Of a stretch of 45,069 nucleotides of DNA, positions 15,804-23,868 are shown in pieces. A model generated the notes under the pieces. The model searched no databases. It had not been told where the DNA came from and was given only the letters and a program-made list of their open reading frames with translations. Origin of the DNA: UBA6080 sp964607515 (GTDB taxonomy: Bacteria > Fermentibacterota > Fermentibacteria > Fermentibacterales > JCC-6); NCBI GenBank assembly GCA_964607515.1, contig CAZSKU010000022.1, forward strand, positions 1 through 45,069, written 5' to 3'. Made by a program: the position numbers and the translations under genes. The stretch's first letter is position 1. Every line of letters begins with the position of its first letter.

Positions 15804-17482
15804 TCAACGGCGACGTGGAACGGGTCAAACAGCTCTCGGACATCCTGTCGGTGGTGGGCAGGGTGGTGAACCTCAAGCAGTCCGGCGCGTCCCACAAGGG
15901 GCTGTGCCCCTTCCACCAGGAGAAGACCCCCAGCTTCTACGTCTTTCCCCAGACCGGCACCTGGCACTGCTTCGGCTGCGGCGCCGGAGGCGACGTGATC
16001 GCCTTCGTAATGCGCTACGGGAGCCTTTCCTTCCGGGAGGCCCTGGAGGAGCTGGCGGACCAGTGCGGGGTGGTGCTGGAGAGGAAGGGTTCATGGACCG
16101 GCCCCGAAACGGGGCTTCTGGAGGTTCTGCGGGACGCTCAGAAATGGTTCGTGGAGCGTTTCAGGTCCCGGGAGGGCGCCCCCGCCAGGGAGTACCTTCA
16201 GGGAAGGAACCTTCTGGAGTCGGCGGACTCCCTGGGGGTGGGCTACTCCCCGGACGGGCTTGCCGGCCATCTGCGGACCCTCGGCTACAGCGACTCCCAG
16301 GCGGAGCAGGCCGGCCTGCTCCTGCCCGGCTCGGACGGCCGGCGGGAGCGTTTCCGGAACAGAATCACCTTTCCCATCCGGGACCGGCGGGGGAGGGTGG
16401 TGAGCTTCGGGGGCCGCACCCTGGGAGACCAGGGACCGAAGTACCTTAACGGCCCCGATACCGATGTCTACCACAAGGGAGGAATCCTCTACGGATATTC
16501 CGACGCGGCTCCGGCGGCTCGGGAGGCCGGGCTTGTGATCCTGGTGGAGGGCTACTTCGACCACGCCAGGGTGGCCGCCGGTGGGTTTCCCGCGGTGGTG
16601 GCCACCTGCGGGACCGCCCTGACGGAGCTTCAGGCCAGGACCCTCCGGGGGATGGCGGAGGACACCGTGGTCTGCTACGACGGCGACCAGGCGGGAACCC
16701 GGGCGGCGGTGAAGGCCGCCATGACAATCCTTGCCGCGGGGGGCTTTCCAAGGATCGTCAGGCTTCCTGAAGGGATGGACCCGGACGACCACATCGCATC
16801 CCGGGGGATGGACTCCTTCATGGACCTGGTGGAGAAGGCGCCGGGGCCCGTGGGTTTCTGCCTGGACCTCCTGGAGGGCGGTTTTCCGAGGGGGGTGGCC
16901 GGGGTCAGGGCCGCGAAACGGCTCATGGAGATCGTGTCTTCGGGATCGGATCCCCTGGTCCGGGAGCAGCTCCTTCTGGAGGTCGAAGCGGCTTCCGGCT
17001 TCTCCCGGGCGGCCTTGGAGAACCATCTGAAATACAGCGGCCGGCAGGACGACAGACCCCGGCCGGGATCCCGGGAGGAGCCCGACCGGACCGACGACGC
17101 CCTGGCCGCGGCGCTGGTGGCGGGGGGCTCCCTGGACTGCGGGCTGATCCGCTGGCTGGAACCCGGCGACTTCCGTTCCGAACCGGGAAGAAGCCTGTTT
17201 TCGGCCCTGAGGAAACAGGTGGAGGAGGGTTGCGTCACGGTCAACTTCGGGGTTCTCTCCCCGGAACACGCCTCGATATGCTCCCGGCTGGCCTCCTCCA
17301 TGAACGGGATGAGACCCGGAGACCGGGAGCTGATAAGGAAACGGGTGGCGAACCGCCGGCTGCTGGTTCTGGAGGAAGAGCTTCGAAGCCGGCTCAGGGA
17401 AACGGTTTCCGGGGAGGAGAGGAGCGCCATTCTGAACCGGCTGCAGGAGCTGGCCAGGCGCCGTCATGCGGAAAAGGGCTGA
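15800..17482 (+). CDS. dnaG: DNA primase
   Basis: 560 residues from a GTG overlapping the mutS2 TGA, with AAGGAGGG upstream. It synthesises RNA primers for replication. The N-terminal CHC2 zinc domain has CPFHQEKTPSF and WHCFGCGAGGD (residues 35-65). The catalytic core has YLNGPDT-type motifs and a TOPRIM fold with LVEGYFD and VCYDGDQAGTRAA, which carry the metal-binding Glu and Asp residues. The C-terminal helicase-interacting part is present but diverged. The 3' end overlaps the sigma factor gene by 17 bp, preserving the classical dnaG-rpoD adjacency. Confidence 0.96.
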   Translation: MINGDVERVKQLSDILSVVGRVVNLKQSGASHKGLCPFHQEKTPSFYVFPQTGTWHCFGCGAGGDVIAFVMRYGSLSFREALEELADQCGVVLERKGSWTGPETGLLEVLRDAQKWFVERFRSREGAPAREYLQGRNLLESADSLGVGYSPDGLAGHLRTLGYSDSQAEQAGLLLPGSDGRRERFRNRITFPIRDRRGRVVSFGGRTLGDQGPKYLNGPDTDVYHKGGILYGYSDAAPAAREAGLVILVEGYFDHARVAAGGFPAVVATCGTALTELQARTLRGMAEDTVVCYDGDQAGTRAAVKAAMTILAAGGFPRIVRLPEGMDPDDHIASRGMDSFMDLVEKAPGPVGFCLDLLEGGFPRGVAGVRAAKRLMEIVSSGSDPLVREQLLLEVEAASGFSRAALENHLKYSGRQDDRPRPGSREEPDRTDDALAAALVAGGSLDCGLIRWLEPGDFRSEPGRSLFSALRKQVEEGCVTVNFGVLSPEHASICSRLASSMNGMRPGDRELIRKRVANRRLLVLEEELRSRLRETVSGEERSAILNRLQELARRRHAEKG

Positions 17483-18422
17483 TTCACCGGGCGACCCCAT
17501 GGCGGTCCTGGGAAAGACCCTGAACAGGGTCCCCCGCCGGGACGACAGTTTCTGGGAGGACCTGCTGGCCCGGATGCGCAGGCTTCGCCGGGAGATGGGG
17601 GAGCTTCCCGGCATGGAAAGCCTGGGGGAGGGGGAGTGGCAGGAGGCGGCCACCCGGGGGATGAGCCTGCTCGACGGCGAAGCCGGAAAACGGCTCGAAC
17701 AGCTCAGGAACGAACTCCTGGACCTGGAGGAGGATCTGGTGGAGGGGCACCTCCGGCTGGTGCTCCATGTGGCCCGGCGCTACTTCCTGGGGGGGATCGG
17801 AGCCCTTGAGGACATGGACATCGTGCAGGAAGGATGCCGGGGGCTTCTGACCGCCGCCAGGAAGCACGACCTGAAGGACTACTCGGCTTTCTGCGGTTAC
17901 GCGGTGTGCGTGATCCGTCGAAGCATCATCGAGGAGGTCAGCCGGCAGTCCCGCCTGGTGAGGGTCCCCAGGCGCACCCTTCGGAAGGGGGTGCGGGCCA
18001 GGGGGCTTCTGGACTCCTTCGCCTCCCGTCACGGGCGTCTTCCGACGATGGAAGAGATGCGGGACCTGCTGGAGCTGGACCTGGACTGGATCCTGGCCCT
18101 GTCGCTTCTGGAATTCCAGCACGTGTCCCTGGACGCCCACGACCTCCGGGAGCTGCCCGCCTCCCCGGGCCAGCCCCACGTGGAGGTGGCCGAGGAGATG
18201 GAGGTCAGAAGGGTCCGGGAGGCCCTGGCGGAGCTGCCCGAAAGGAGCAAGACGGTGCTGGCCCTGAGGCTCGGGCTGGTGGACCAGCGCCGGGAGACCC
18301 TGAAGAGGATTTCGGACATCCTCGGAGTTTCCGTGGAGAGGGTGAGGCAGATTGAGAAGGACGCTCTTCGCAGGCTCAGGGACAGTCTTTACCCTGATAC
18401 TGATCTCCGGGTGCGGAACTGA
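17466..18422 (+). CDS. Divergent sigma-70 family factor in the rpoD position
   Basis: 318 residues, much shorter than typical RpoD, with no region 1.1. Region 2 spans about 90-165: LVEGHLRLVLHVARRY (2.1), DMDIVQEGCRGLL (2.2), then FCGYAVCVIRRSIIEEV (2.3-2.4). In housekeeping factors the last segment reads FSTYATWWIRQAI, so the paired Trp that drive promoter melting are Cys148-Val149 here. Region 3 is recognisable (VRVPRRTLRK, then RHGRLPTMEEM). Region 4 is well kept, with SVERVRQIEKDALRRLR as the -35 helix. It may be an alternative factor, or this lineage's principal factor with changed -10 recognition. The last 71 bp overlap the next gene. Confidence 0.88.
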   Translation: MRKRADSPGDPMAVLGKTLNRVPRRDDSFWEDLLARMRRLRREMGELPGMESLGEGEWQEAATRGMSLLDGEAGKRLEQLRNELLDLEEDLVEGHLRLVLHVARRYFLGGIGALEDMDIVQEGCRGLLTAARKHDLKDYSAFCGYAVCVIRRSIIEEVSRQSRLVRVPRRTLRKGVRARGLLDSFASRHGRLPTMEEMRDLLELDLDWILALSLLEFQHVSLDAHDLRELPASPGQPHVEVAEEMEVRRVREALAELPERSKTVLALRLGLVDQRRETLKRISDILGVSVERVRQIEKDALRRLRDSLYPDTDLRVRN

Positions 18423-19179
18423 CGTTCCAGCCCCCGGGGGGGATACCAGGGCGGCGGTCTTCGGCCCTTCCCTGGCGGAGCTTTTCTACGAGGGCGGCGT
18501 CTGGAGCCGGGTAGCCGGGGTGGATTCCTTCACCGAATGGCCCCCCGGGGCGGACACCCTGCCGAGGCTGGGGGGCTACCTTGACCCATCCCCGGAGGCC
18601 GTGGCCGCCCTGACTCCCACGAGCATTCATTCCGTGGGCGGCAGCGGAAGGCTCAGGGAACTGGCGGCCCAGCTGGGAATCCCTTACCACTCCTACAGTT
18701 TCGACGACCTGGGGGATGTCCTGACGGTCTGCGACAGCCTGGAGGCCCTGTACCCGGAGGCGTCCTTCGACGGTTTCCGGGAGAGGCTTCGGAGGATTTT
18801 CGCCCGGGGGCGGGGAAGGGAACCGCGCAGCGCCGCCCTGGTGGTTTACATGAGCGACGACGGCCGCTTCACCCTGGCCGGCGGGGGTACCTTCTACCAG
18901 GATCTCCTGCAGGGCATGGGCTGCGCCCTGGCGGCGCCGGAGAGCGGGACCTACCCGGACGTCTCCGTGGAGGGCATACTCCTGCTGAACCCTGACGCCC
19001 TGGTTTTCCTGGCCCCGGATCACCCGGACCCCGGCGGCCTGCTTCGAAGCCAGAGGGATTTCTGGGGGGACCGGGGGTATCCGCCGCAAAGGGTGTTCGT
19101 CCTGGACGACGACTTCATTCTCATACCCGGGGCAAGGCTTCCGGAGATTGCGGAAAGGCTCGAATCCTGCCTGAACTGA
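18352..19179 (+). CDS. Substrate-binding lipoprotein of a metal-chelate/cobalamin-type ABC importer
   Basis: 275 residues from a TTG at 18352. The lipoprotein signal MRRTLFAGSGTVFTLILISGC (Cys21) lies wholly inside the sigma gene in another frame; no later start would keep a signal. The fold matches BtuF/FhuD-type cluster A binding proteins: AVFGPSLAELFYEGGV, the GGYLDPSPEAVAALTPTSI strand-helix, a long central helix, and VEGILLLNPDALVFLAP in the second lobe. Ligand may be a ferric siderophore, haem or a corrinoid; the sequence does not decide, and no cobalamin riboswitch is seen. It is followed by the cognate ATPase and permease. Confidence 0.83.
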   Translation: MRRTLFAGSGTVFTLILISGCGTDVPAPGGDTRAAVFGPSLAELFYEGGVWSRVAGVDSFTEWPPGADTLPRLGGYLDPSPEAVAALTPTSIHSVGGSGRLRELAAQLGIPYHSYSFDDLGDVLTVCDSLEALYPEASFDGFRERLRRIFARGRGREPRSAALVVYMSDDGRFTLAGGGTFYQDLLQGMGCALAAPESGTYPDVSVEGILLLNPDALVFLAPDHPDPGGLLRSQRDFWGDRGYPPQRVFVLDDDFILIPGARLPEIAERLESCLN

Positions 19180-19232
19180 GACTTGACGGGTTCTCCGCCG
19201 GCTACCTTCGCCGGGAGGCGGCGGTCTCGGGG

Positions 19233-19952
19233 GTGGACCTGGTGTTCCGCCCCGGGGAGATATGGGCGCTGCTGGGGCCCAACGGGGCCGGAAAGAGCAC
19301 CCTGATGAAGGGCGTGATGGGGTTTCCCTGGCTCTGGCGCCGGGGCGGCGCTCTGCTGGACGACAGACCCCTGGACCGGATTCCCGGCCGGGAGAGGGCG
19401 GCGGCGATCGGCTACCTGCCCCAGGATCCCCCGGTGCCCCAGGGGCTCTCGGTGCAGGAGACCGTCCTGCTTGGCCGGCACCCCTTCAGGTCTCCCTGGG
19501 CCCCGGACTCGGAGGGTGACCGGAAGGTCTGCCGGCGGATGATGGACCTGTGCGACGTGGCCCACCTCAGGGACAGGCCCGTGGGGCAGCTTTCCGGGGG
19601 CGAGAGGCGGATGGTGTTCCTTGCATCGGTGCTGGCCCAGAAGCCCGGGCTGCTTCTGCTGGACGAACCCGGAGGGGGCCTGGACTACCGGCACACCGTA
19701 ATACTGTGGGACATTCTGGAGGAGCTTGCCCGGGGCGGCGCCACGGTGGTGGTCTCCACCCACCGGCTGGGGATGGCCGGGGCCCACTTCCGTGGGGCGG
19801 TGCTCCTGGGGGAGGGCCGGTGTCTGGGAATGGGGCCTCCGGACAAGGTATTTTCGCCGGAACTCATGAGCAGGGTGTACGGCATTCCCCTTTCCGTCTC
19901 CCGGGACCCGGCCACGGGAAGCTGGATCGTGGCCGCGGAGGGACGGCAGTGA
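19233..19952 (+). CDS. ABC importer ATPase (BtuD/FhuC-like); true start probably upstream
   Basis: 239 residues from the first canonical start, a GTG. Walker A GPNGAGKST, Q-loop YLPQDPPVP, signature QLSGGERRM, Walker B LLLLDEPGGGLD and switch His in STHRL are all present. Starting at this GTG removes the first strand and the A-loop. In-frame coding continues upstream (LRLDGFSAGYLRREAAVSG), exactly what family members have there, but with no ATG, GTG or TTG. A CTG at 19176 overlaps the previous gene's TGA (CTGA) and another CTG lies at 19167, so initiation at CTG is likely. It powers import with the adjacent FecCD permease. Confidence 0.9.
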   Translation: MDLVFRPGEIWALLGPNGAGKSTLMKGVMGFPWLWRRGGALLDDRPLDRIPGRERAAAIGYLPQDPPVPQGLSVQETVLLGRHPFRSPWAPDSEGDRKVCRRMMDLCDVAHLRDRPVGQLSGGERRMVFLASVLAQKPGLLLLDEPGGGLDYRHTVILWDILEELARGGATVVVSTHRLGMAGAHFRGAVLLGEGRCLGMGPPDKVFSPELMSRVYGIPLSVSRDPATGSWIVAAEGRQ

Positions 19953-20878
19953 AGGTGCTGGCCTGGCTTGTCCTTCTGCTGACCCTTGGCGTGGCGGCGT
20001 CCGCCCTGGCGGGCCCCATGGGTCCCGGGGCGCCGGGATCGGTTGTGGTATCCCTCCGTCTCTCCCGGACCGCCCTGGCGGTGCTCGCCGGGGCGTCCCT
20101 GGCGGTCGCCGGGGCGGTTCTTCAGACGGTGCTCCGGAACGTTCTGGCCACCCCCTACACCCTGGGGGTCAGCGCCGGCGCGGGGGTCACCGCCGGGGCG
20201 GTGATCCTGTTCGGGGCCGGGCTGTCCGGCTGCTGGTCGAGCCTGGCGGGGACCGCGGGAGCCCTGGCCGCCACCGCCCTGGTGGCGTCCCTGGCGGGCA
20301 GGGGAGGGAGCGACGGCTCCACCCTGATCCTGGCGGGGGTGACGGTGAACGTGCTGGGCGCCTCCCTGCTGCTGACCATGGAGTACCTGAGCCCGGCGTC
20401 CAGGCTGATGGAGATCGTCCGGTGGATGATGGGCGACCTGGCGGCGGCGGGCTACTCCAGACCCCTGTACCTGCTGCCCTTCACCCTGGCGGGTCTTTCG
20501 GCGGTGCTTCCCAGGTCGGGGATACTGAACCAGATGCTGGCCGGCGAGGAACTGGCGGAGAGCAGGGGCGTGAACACCCGCCGGGAGAGGGTCCTGATGC
20601 TGTCCGCCGCGGCGGTGCTTGCCGGAGGGGCCGTGGGAGCCGTGGGCCCGGTGGGTTTTGTGGGGCTTGTGGTGCCCCACATCCTGAGAAGGGTCGCCGG
20701 GGGCGATCTTCGAAGGCTGCTTCCCCTGTCCGCCCTGGGCGGCGCCGTTCTACTGGTGTGGGCCGACGTGGTGAGCAGGGTTGCGGTCAGCCCCGGGGAA
20801 CTCCCCATAGGCATTATCACAGCCCTGCTGGGCGGACCCTACTTCCTGTACCTGCTGAGAAGCGGAACCGATCAGTAG
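19949..20878 (+). CDS. FecCD-family ABC importer permease
   Basis: 309 residues from a GTG overlapping the ATPase stop (GTGA), with GGAGGG upstream. Multi-spanning inner-membrane protein of the BtuC/FecD/FhuB type. It shows RLSRTALAVLAGASLAVAG then LQTVLRNVLATPYTLGVSAG near the N-terminus, and the ATPase-docking segment VGPVGFVGLVVPHILRRVAG near residue 245. The end SPGELPIGIITALLGGPYFLYLL is characteristic. It forms the channel for the substrate delivered by the upstream lipoprotein. The last 7 bp overlap the convergent PpiD/SurA-like gene. Confidence 0.93.
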   Translation: MKVLAWLVLLLTLGVAASALAGPMGPGAPGSVVVSLRLSRTALAVLAGASLAVAGAVLQTVLRNVLATPYTLGVSAGAGVTAGAVILFGAGLSGCWSSLAGTAGALAATALVASLAGRGGSDGSTLILAGVTVNVLGASLLLTMEYLSPASRLMEIVRWMMGDLAAAGYSRPLYLLPFTLAGLSAVLPRSGILNQMLAGEELAESRGVNTRRERVLMLSAAAVLAGGAVGAVGPVGFVGLVVPHILRRVAGGDLRRLLPLSALGGAVLLVWADVVSRVAVSPGELPIGIITALLGGPYFLYLLRSGTDQ

Positions 20879-22719
20879 TAGTCCTGATCGCCCCGGGCGG
20901 CCCGCATGGAGTCAACCGCGGCGAAGAACTGCTCCCTGAGGTCCTCCACAAGAGCCCTGTCCCGGATCATCTGCAGGAACCGTCCGTCGAACTCCTGGCT
21001 CCTTCCCTGCTCCAGGGAGAGGTATACCGAGACCAGCATCCCCTGCTGGGACTCGAGGTCCGGCAGGGACCTTCCCGTGACCTCCGCCAGGTAGGCCACC
21101 CCGCCGTTGACGAAGGGGCCGATGACGGTGTATTCAGGCGCCAGCAGCGCGGCGTCGGCGAAGTCTTCGCACCCCAGGAGACCCCGGTAGGAGGCTTCCC
21201 CGGAGGCGGCCCACATTCTGACCGACATAGGTGAGAACGGCTCGGTGGAGTAGAGTTCCAGGGTGTCGGATTCAGCCAGCATCGCCAGGTCGCATCCGGT
21301 GGATTCGCACCGGGCCAGCGCCTGACCGGCGGCATTCAGGGCCTGCTCGGCCTGGATCTCGGTGTATGCCTCCAGAAGGAGCATTCCGTTTTCCATGGCC
21401 TCCTCCAGGCTGAGGGTGCCACCGGGGCTGTAGGACAGCCTTTCGGCCACGGTGAGAGCGGGATAGCCCCCCTGGAAGCTCGGGTTGTAGAACACAGGTC
21501 CAGTGGAGTCCGCCCAGAGGGTGTCCAGGGCGAAGGAAACCATGGATCTGGTGAGGCTGGCGGTCAGGGGGGTGTCTTTTGTGACGGTGATCTCCCCCCA
21601 GTCCACGATAGGCAGGTTGTCGGCCACGAAGGGGTTCGGGGTCTCCATCATGGCGTCCTGCAGGTCCTGCAGGCGCCAGAGAGCCTCCCTTATGGTGTTC
21701 ATGCCGGGGTAGGCCGGCAGCTCCCAGTGAACTATGACCAGGGTGTCCAGGGCGCCCGAGGCGTCCGGTCCCGGATGGAGTTGAAGAAGCTCCACCGAAT
21801 GACATGCGGTGATCGGGCTCTGGGGGTTCTGCAGGGATCGGCCCCTGAAGGGGGTGGAGAGGGTTCCCGGGGCCAGGTCCAGGTTCCAGCCCAGGTTTTC
21901 GAGCATCTGAATCCTGGTGACCGATAGGGTGTCGGGGACTCCGCCCCCGGCCATGGCCAGGGAGTCCACCAGGTTGAGGGTGAAGGCCTCGTCTTCGGGA
22001 GAGGGGGAGATCAGCACCGTGGCGTACCTCAGGACGGCCCTGGCGGGAAGCTGGAAAAGATCGGTGCGTTCGTGGTAGAAGGCTTCGAGCTCGGAGTCGC
22101 CGGGAAGCTCGGGGGTGGCTCTGAAGGGTACGTACCTGGCCTGCACCTGGGTGTACATGTCCTGGGCCATGAAGAGGGCTTCCGCCCGGGAATTCATCCG
22201 GAAGAGGTTCATCGCTGAGGAGAACCTGGACCTGTCCGCCTGGGCCAGGAGCTGATACGCTGCGGAGCCGTAGTTCGGATCGTTTCGGAACTGCTGGAAG
22301 TATGTCTCCGGGTCTGGGATTCCGGCCAGGCGGATCTGGGCCAGCACGAGATGGTCGGCCAGGCCCGGGTGTATCGGCTTCCATTCCAGCCTGTCCAGGA
22401 ATTCCCGCTGCAGGGTCCGTTCCACCATCAGGTCGAAGGCCGCCTCGTTGATGTCGCTGTAAAGCAGGGCCAGCTCGTTTTCGGGGTAGGGGTTGCCGCT
22501 GCGTTCCATCTGGGTCTGGAGCGAGGTGTACACCTCGTTCCTGGCGGCGTCGTAGACTCCGGGAAGGATCGGGTTTCCGTTCACCGAGGCTATGGCCATG
22601 GTCTCGGGGGAGACGGCCCTGTTTCTGCCTGAGCCCCAGTCCACGAATATCATCACCACAAAGATGACAATGATCGCCACAAGGAATATCTTCGCATTAT
22701 CCCGGAACCAGGAGAGCAT
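20872..22719 (-). CDS. Membrane-anchored SurA/PpiD-like periplasmic chaperone
   Basis: 615 residues from an ATG at 22717-22719. One transmembrane helix at residues 11-27 (IFLVAIIVIFVVMIFVD) is preceded by the short cytoplasmic MLSWFRDNAK typical of PpiD. The periplasmic part begins with a SurA_N-like helical region (VNGNPILPGVYDAARNEVY, then LMVERTLQREFLDRL). A parvulin (PPIC) domain would be expected near 225-330; the sequence there (LRYATVLISPSPEDEAF and on) keeps only the outline, so isomerase activity is doubtful. A second chaperone-like lobe follows. Likely role: folding of secreted proteins at the inner membrane. Divergent from holA and convergent with the ABC permease. Confidence 0.75.
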   Translation of the reverse strand: MLSWFRDNAKIFLVAIIVIFVVMIFVDWGSGRNRAVSPETMAIASVNGNPILPGVYDAARNEVYTSLQTQMERSGNPYPENELALLYSDINEAAFDLMVERTLQREFLDRLEWKPIHPGLADHLVLAQIRLAGIPDPETYFQQFRNDPNYGSAAYQLLAQADRSRFSSAMNLFRMNSRAEALFMAQDMYTQVQARYVPFRATPELPGDSELEAFYHERTDLFQLPARAVLRYATVLISPSPEDEAFTLNLVDSLAMAGGGVPDTLSVTRIQMLENLGWNLDLAPGTLSTPFRGRSLQNPQSPITACHSVELLQLHPGPDASGALDTLVIVHWELPAYPGMNTIREALWRLQDLQDAMMETPNPFVADNLPIVDWGEITVTKDTPLTASLTRSMVSFALDTLWADSTGPVFYNPSFQGGYPALTVAERLSYSPGGTLSLEEAMENGMLLLEAYTEIQAEQALNAAGQALARCESTGCDLAMLAESDTLELYSTEPFSPMSVRMWAASGEASYRGLLGCEDFADAALLAPEYTVIGPFVNGGVAYLAEVTGRSLPDLESQQGMLVSVYLSLEQGRSQEFDGRFLQMIRDRALVEDLREQFFAAVDSMRAARGDQDYY

Positions 22720-22756
22720 TTTCTCAACCCTTCGATGTAGTGAGTGACCGGCCGGG

Positions 22757-22786
22757 AAAATACACCGGATCATGGCATTCCGTAAA
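22757..22786 (-). promoter_or_regulatory. Putative promoter for the PpiD/SurA-like gene
   Basis: Minus-strand TTTACG (22781-22786), 18 bases, TATTTT (22757-22762), each four of six to consensus, 38 bases before the ATG. It lies in an 84-bp divergent gap with holA. The gap shares the ten-base word AATACACCGG with the lipoprotein leader at 4022-4031. Confidence 0.3.
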
Positions 22787-22803
22787 GCCCCGGGAGTTCT
22801 GGC

Positions 22804-23799
22804 ATGGTTGTGAAGGATTTCGACCGCGTGATGGAACTGGCTGCCTCCGGGTCCCCCGGGGCGGTCTTCCTGGTGGGCGGCGAGGAAGCCTTTCAGGCGT
22901 GGCGGCTGGAAGCCGCCCTGGAGACCAGAGCGAAGGCTCTCGGGCTGGAAACGGTCAGGCTTTCCGCCGACGAGACGGAGCCGGGCAGGGTGCGCCGCCT
23001 GGCCAGCGAAGGTTCCCTGTTCAGCAGCGGAAGGTTCATCCTGGTCAGGAACTCCGATTGTTTTCCCCTGAAGACACAACCCGAGGTTCTTTCGGCGGCG
23101 GGGTGCCCGGAGGCGGGCCACATGTTTCTGTTCCTCACCGACAAGCCCCCCCAGAGCACCGCCTTTCTGAAGAAGCTCGGGGGGGCGGCGGTGTCATTCA
23201 CCTGCTGGGAACCCTTCCCCGGCAGGATGTGGCAGTGGACCGGAAGGCTGTCGAAGGAGCTGGGGCTCAACCTCGACCGGCAGGCGGCGGAAGCGGCGGA
23301 AGGCCTGGCTTTCGGAAGGCTTTTCAACCTGTGGAGCGTGCTGGAGAGGCTCTCCCTGCGTTACGGCCCGGGAGCCCGGATCACCGCGCCCATGGTGCTG
23401 GCGTCGAGTGGCGGTGTCCCGGAGTGCAGCGCCCTGGACCTTTCCCAGGACGCGGTGACCGGCAGGAGAAGCCAGGCCCTGGAAAAGCTGTCCCTGCTCC
23501 TGGCCGCCGGGGAGGAACCCATCCGGCTGCTCGCCCTGATCCACTCCCAGTGGCTCCTTGCGGCTTCGGCGGCGGGGATTCTGGGCCGGGGCGAGGGAGA
23601 AGCCTCCCTGGCGTCTTCCCTGGGTATAAGCCCCTACCGGGCCCGCTGGGTGTCCGAAGCGGGAAGCCGCTGGGTGAGAAAGCCGCTGGGCCCAGCCGCG
23701 GAGGCCTTCGCCGAGGCCGACCATCGGCTGAAGCGGGGGTGGGACCCCCTGGACGCCCTGGTTCCCTTCATAGTTACCTTGACATTGCTCCAGGAATGA
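22804..23799 (+). CDS. holA: DNA polymerase III delta subunit (HolA-like)
   Basis: 331 residues from ATG with GGGAG about eight bases upstream. Delta opens the sliding clamp within the clamp loader. Recognisable features are the AAA+-like start GAVFLVGGEEAFQAWRLEAAL, the LFSSGRFILVRN strand (the SLFSxRRLVxVR family motif), FLFLTDKPPQSTAFLKKL, the C-terminal collar with QALEKLSLLLAAGEEPIRLLALIHSQWLLA, and the terminal DHRLKRGWDPLDALVPFIV. The Walker A is absent, as is normal for delta. Length is typical. The match rests on a motif-sparse family, so confidence is below that for the enzymes. Confidence 0.8.
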   Translation: MVVKDFDRVMELAASGSPGAVFLVGGEEAFQAWRLEAALETRAKALGLETVRLSADETEPGRVRRLASEGSLFSSGRFILVRNSDCFPLKTQPEVLSAAGCPEAGHMFLFLTDKPPQSTAFLKKLGGAAVSFTCWEPFPGRMWQWTGRLSKELGLNLDRQAAEAAEGLAFGRLFNLWSVLERLSLRYGPGARITAPMVLASSGGVPECSALDLSQDAVTGRRSQALEKLSLLLAAGEEPIRLLALIHSQWLLAASAAGILGRGEGEASLASSLGISPYRARWVSEAGSRWVRKPLGPAAEAFAEADHRLKRGWDPLDALVPFIVTLTLLQE

Positions 23800-23813
23800 C
23801 AGACAATTATCTT
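23779..23813 (+). promoter_or_regulatory. Putative promoter for the zinc-ribbon protein
   Basis: TTGACA (23779-23784) with GACAAT 17 bases on (23802-23807). Overlapping it, TTGCTC (23785-23790) has TATCTT 17 bases on (23808-23813). The word TTATCTTT also occurs in the GGDEF-operon promoter. It starts within the last holA codons, 55-90 bases before the next ATG. Confidence 0.42.
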
Positions 23814-23868
23814 TCATCGCGGTTTTGCCTGCGTCCGCTTTTCGTCAGTGCTCTCTGAAGGAGGGGAA

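Noticed and set aside
18352..20878. Cobalamin riboswitch or specific cobalamin assignment for the ABC importer
   Set aside because: No leader space exists (the genes overlap the sigma gene) and no B12-box-like sequence was seen; ligand left open.
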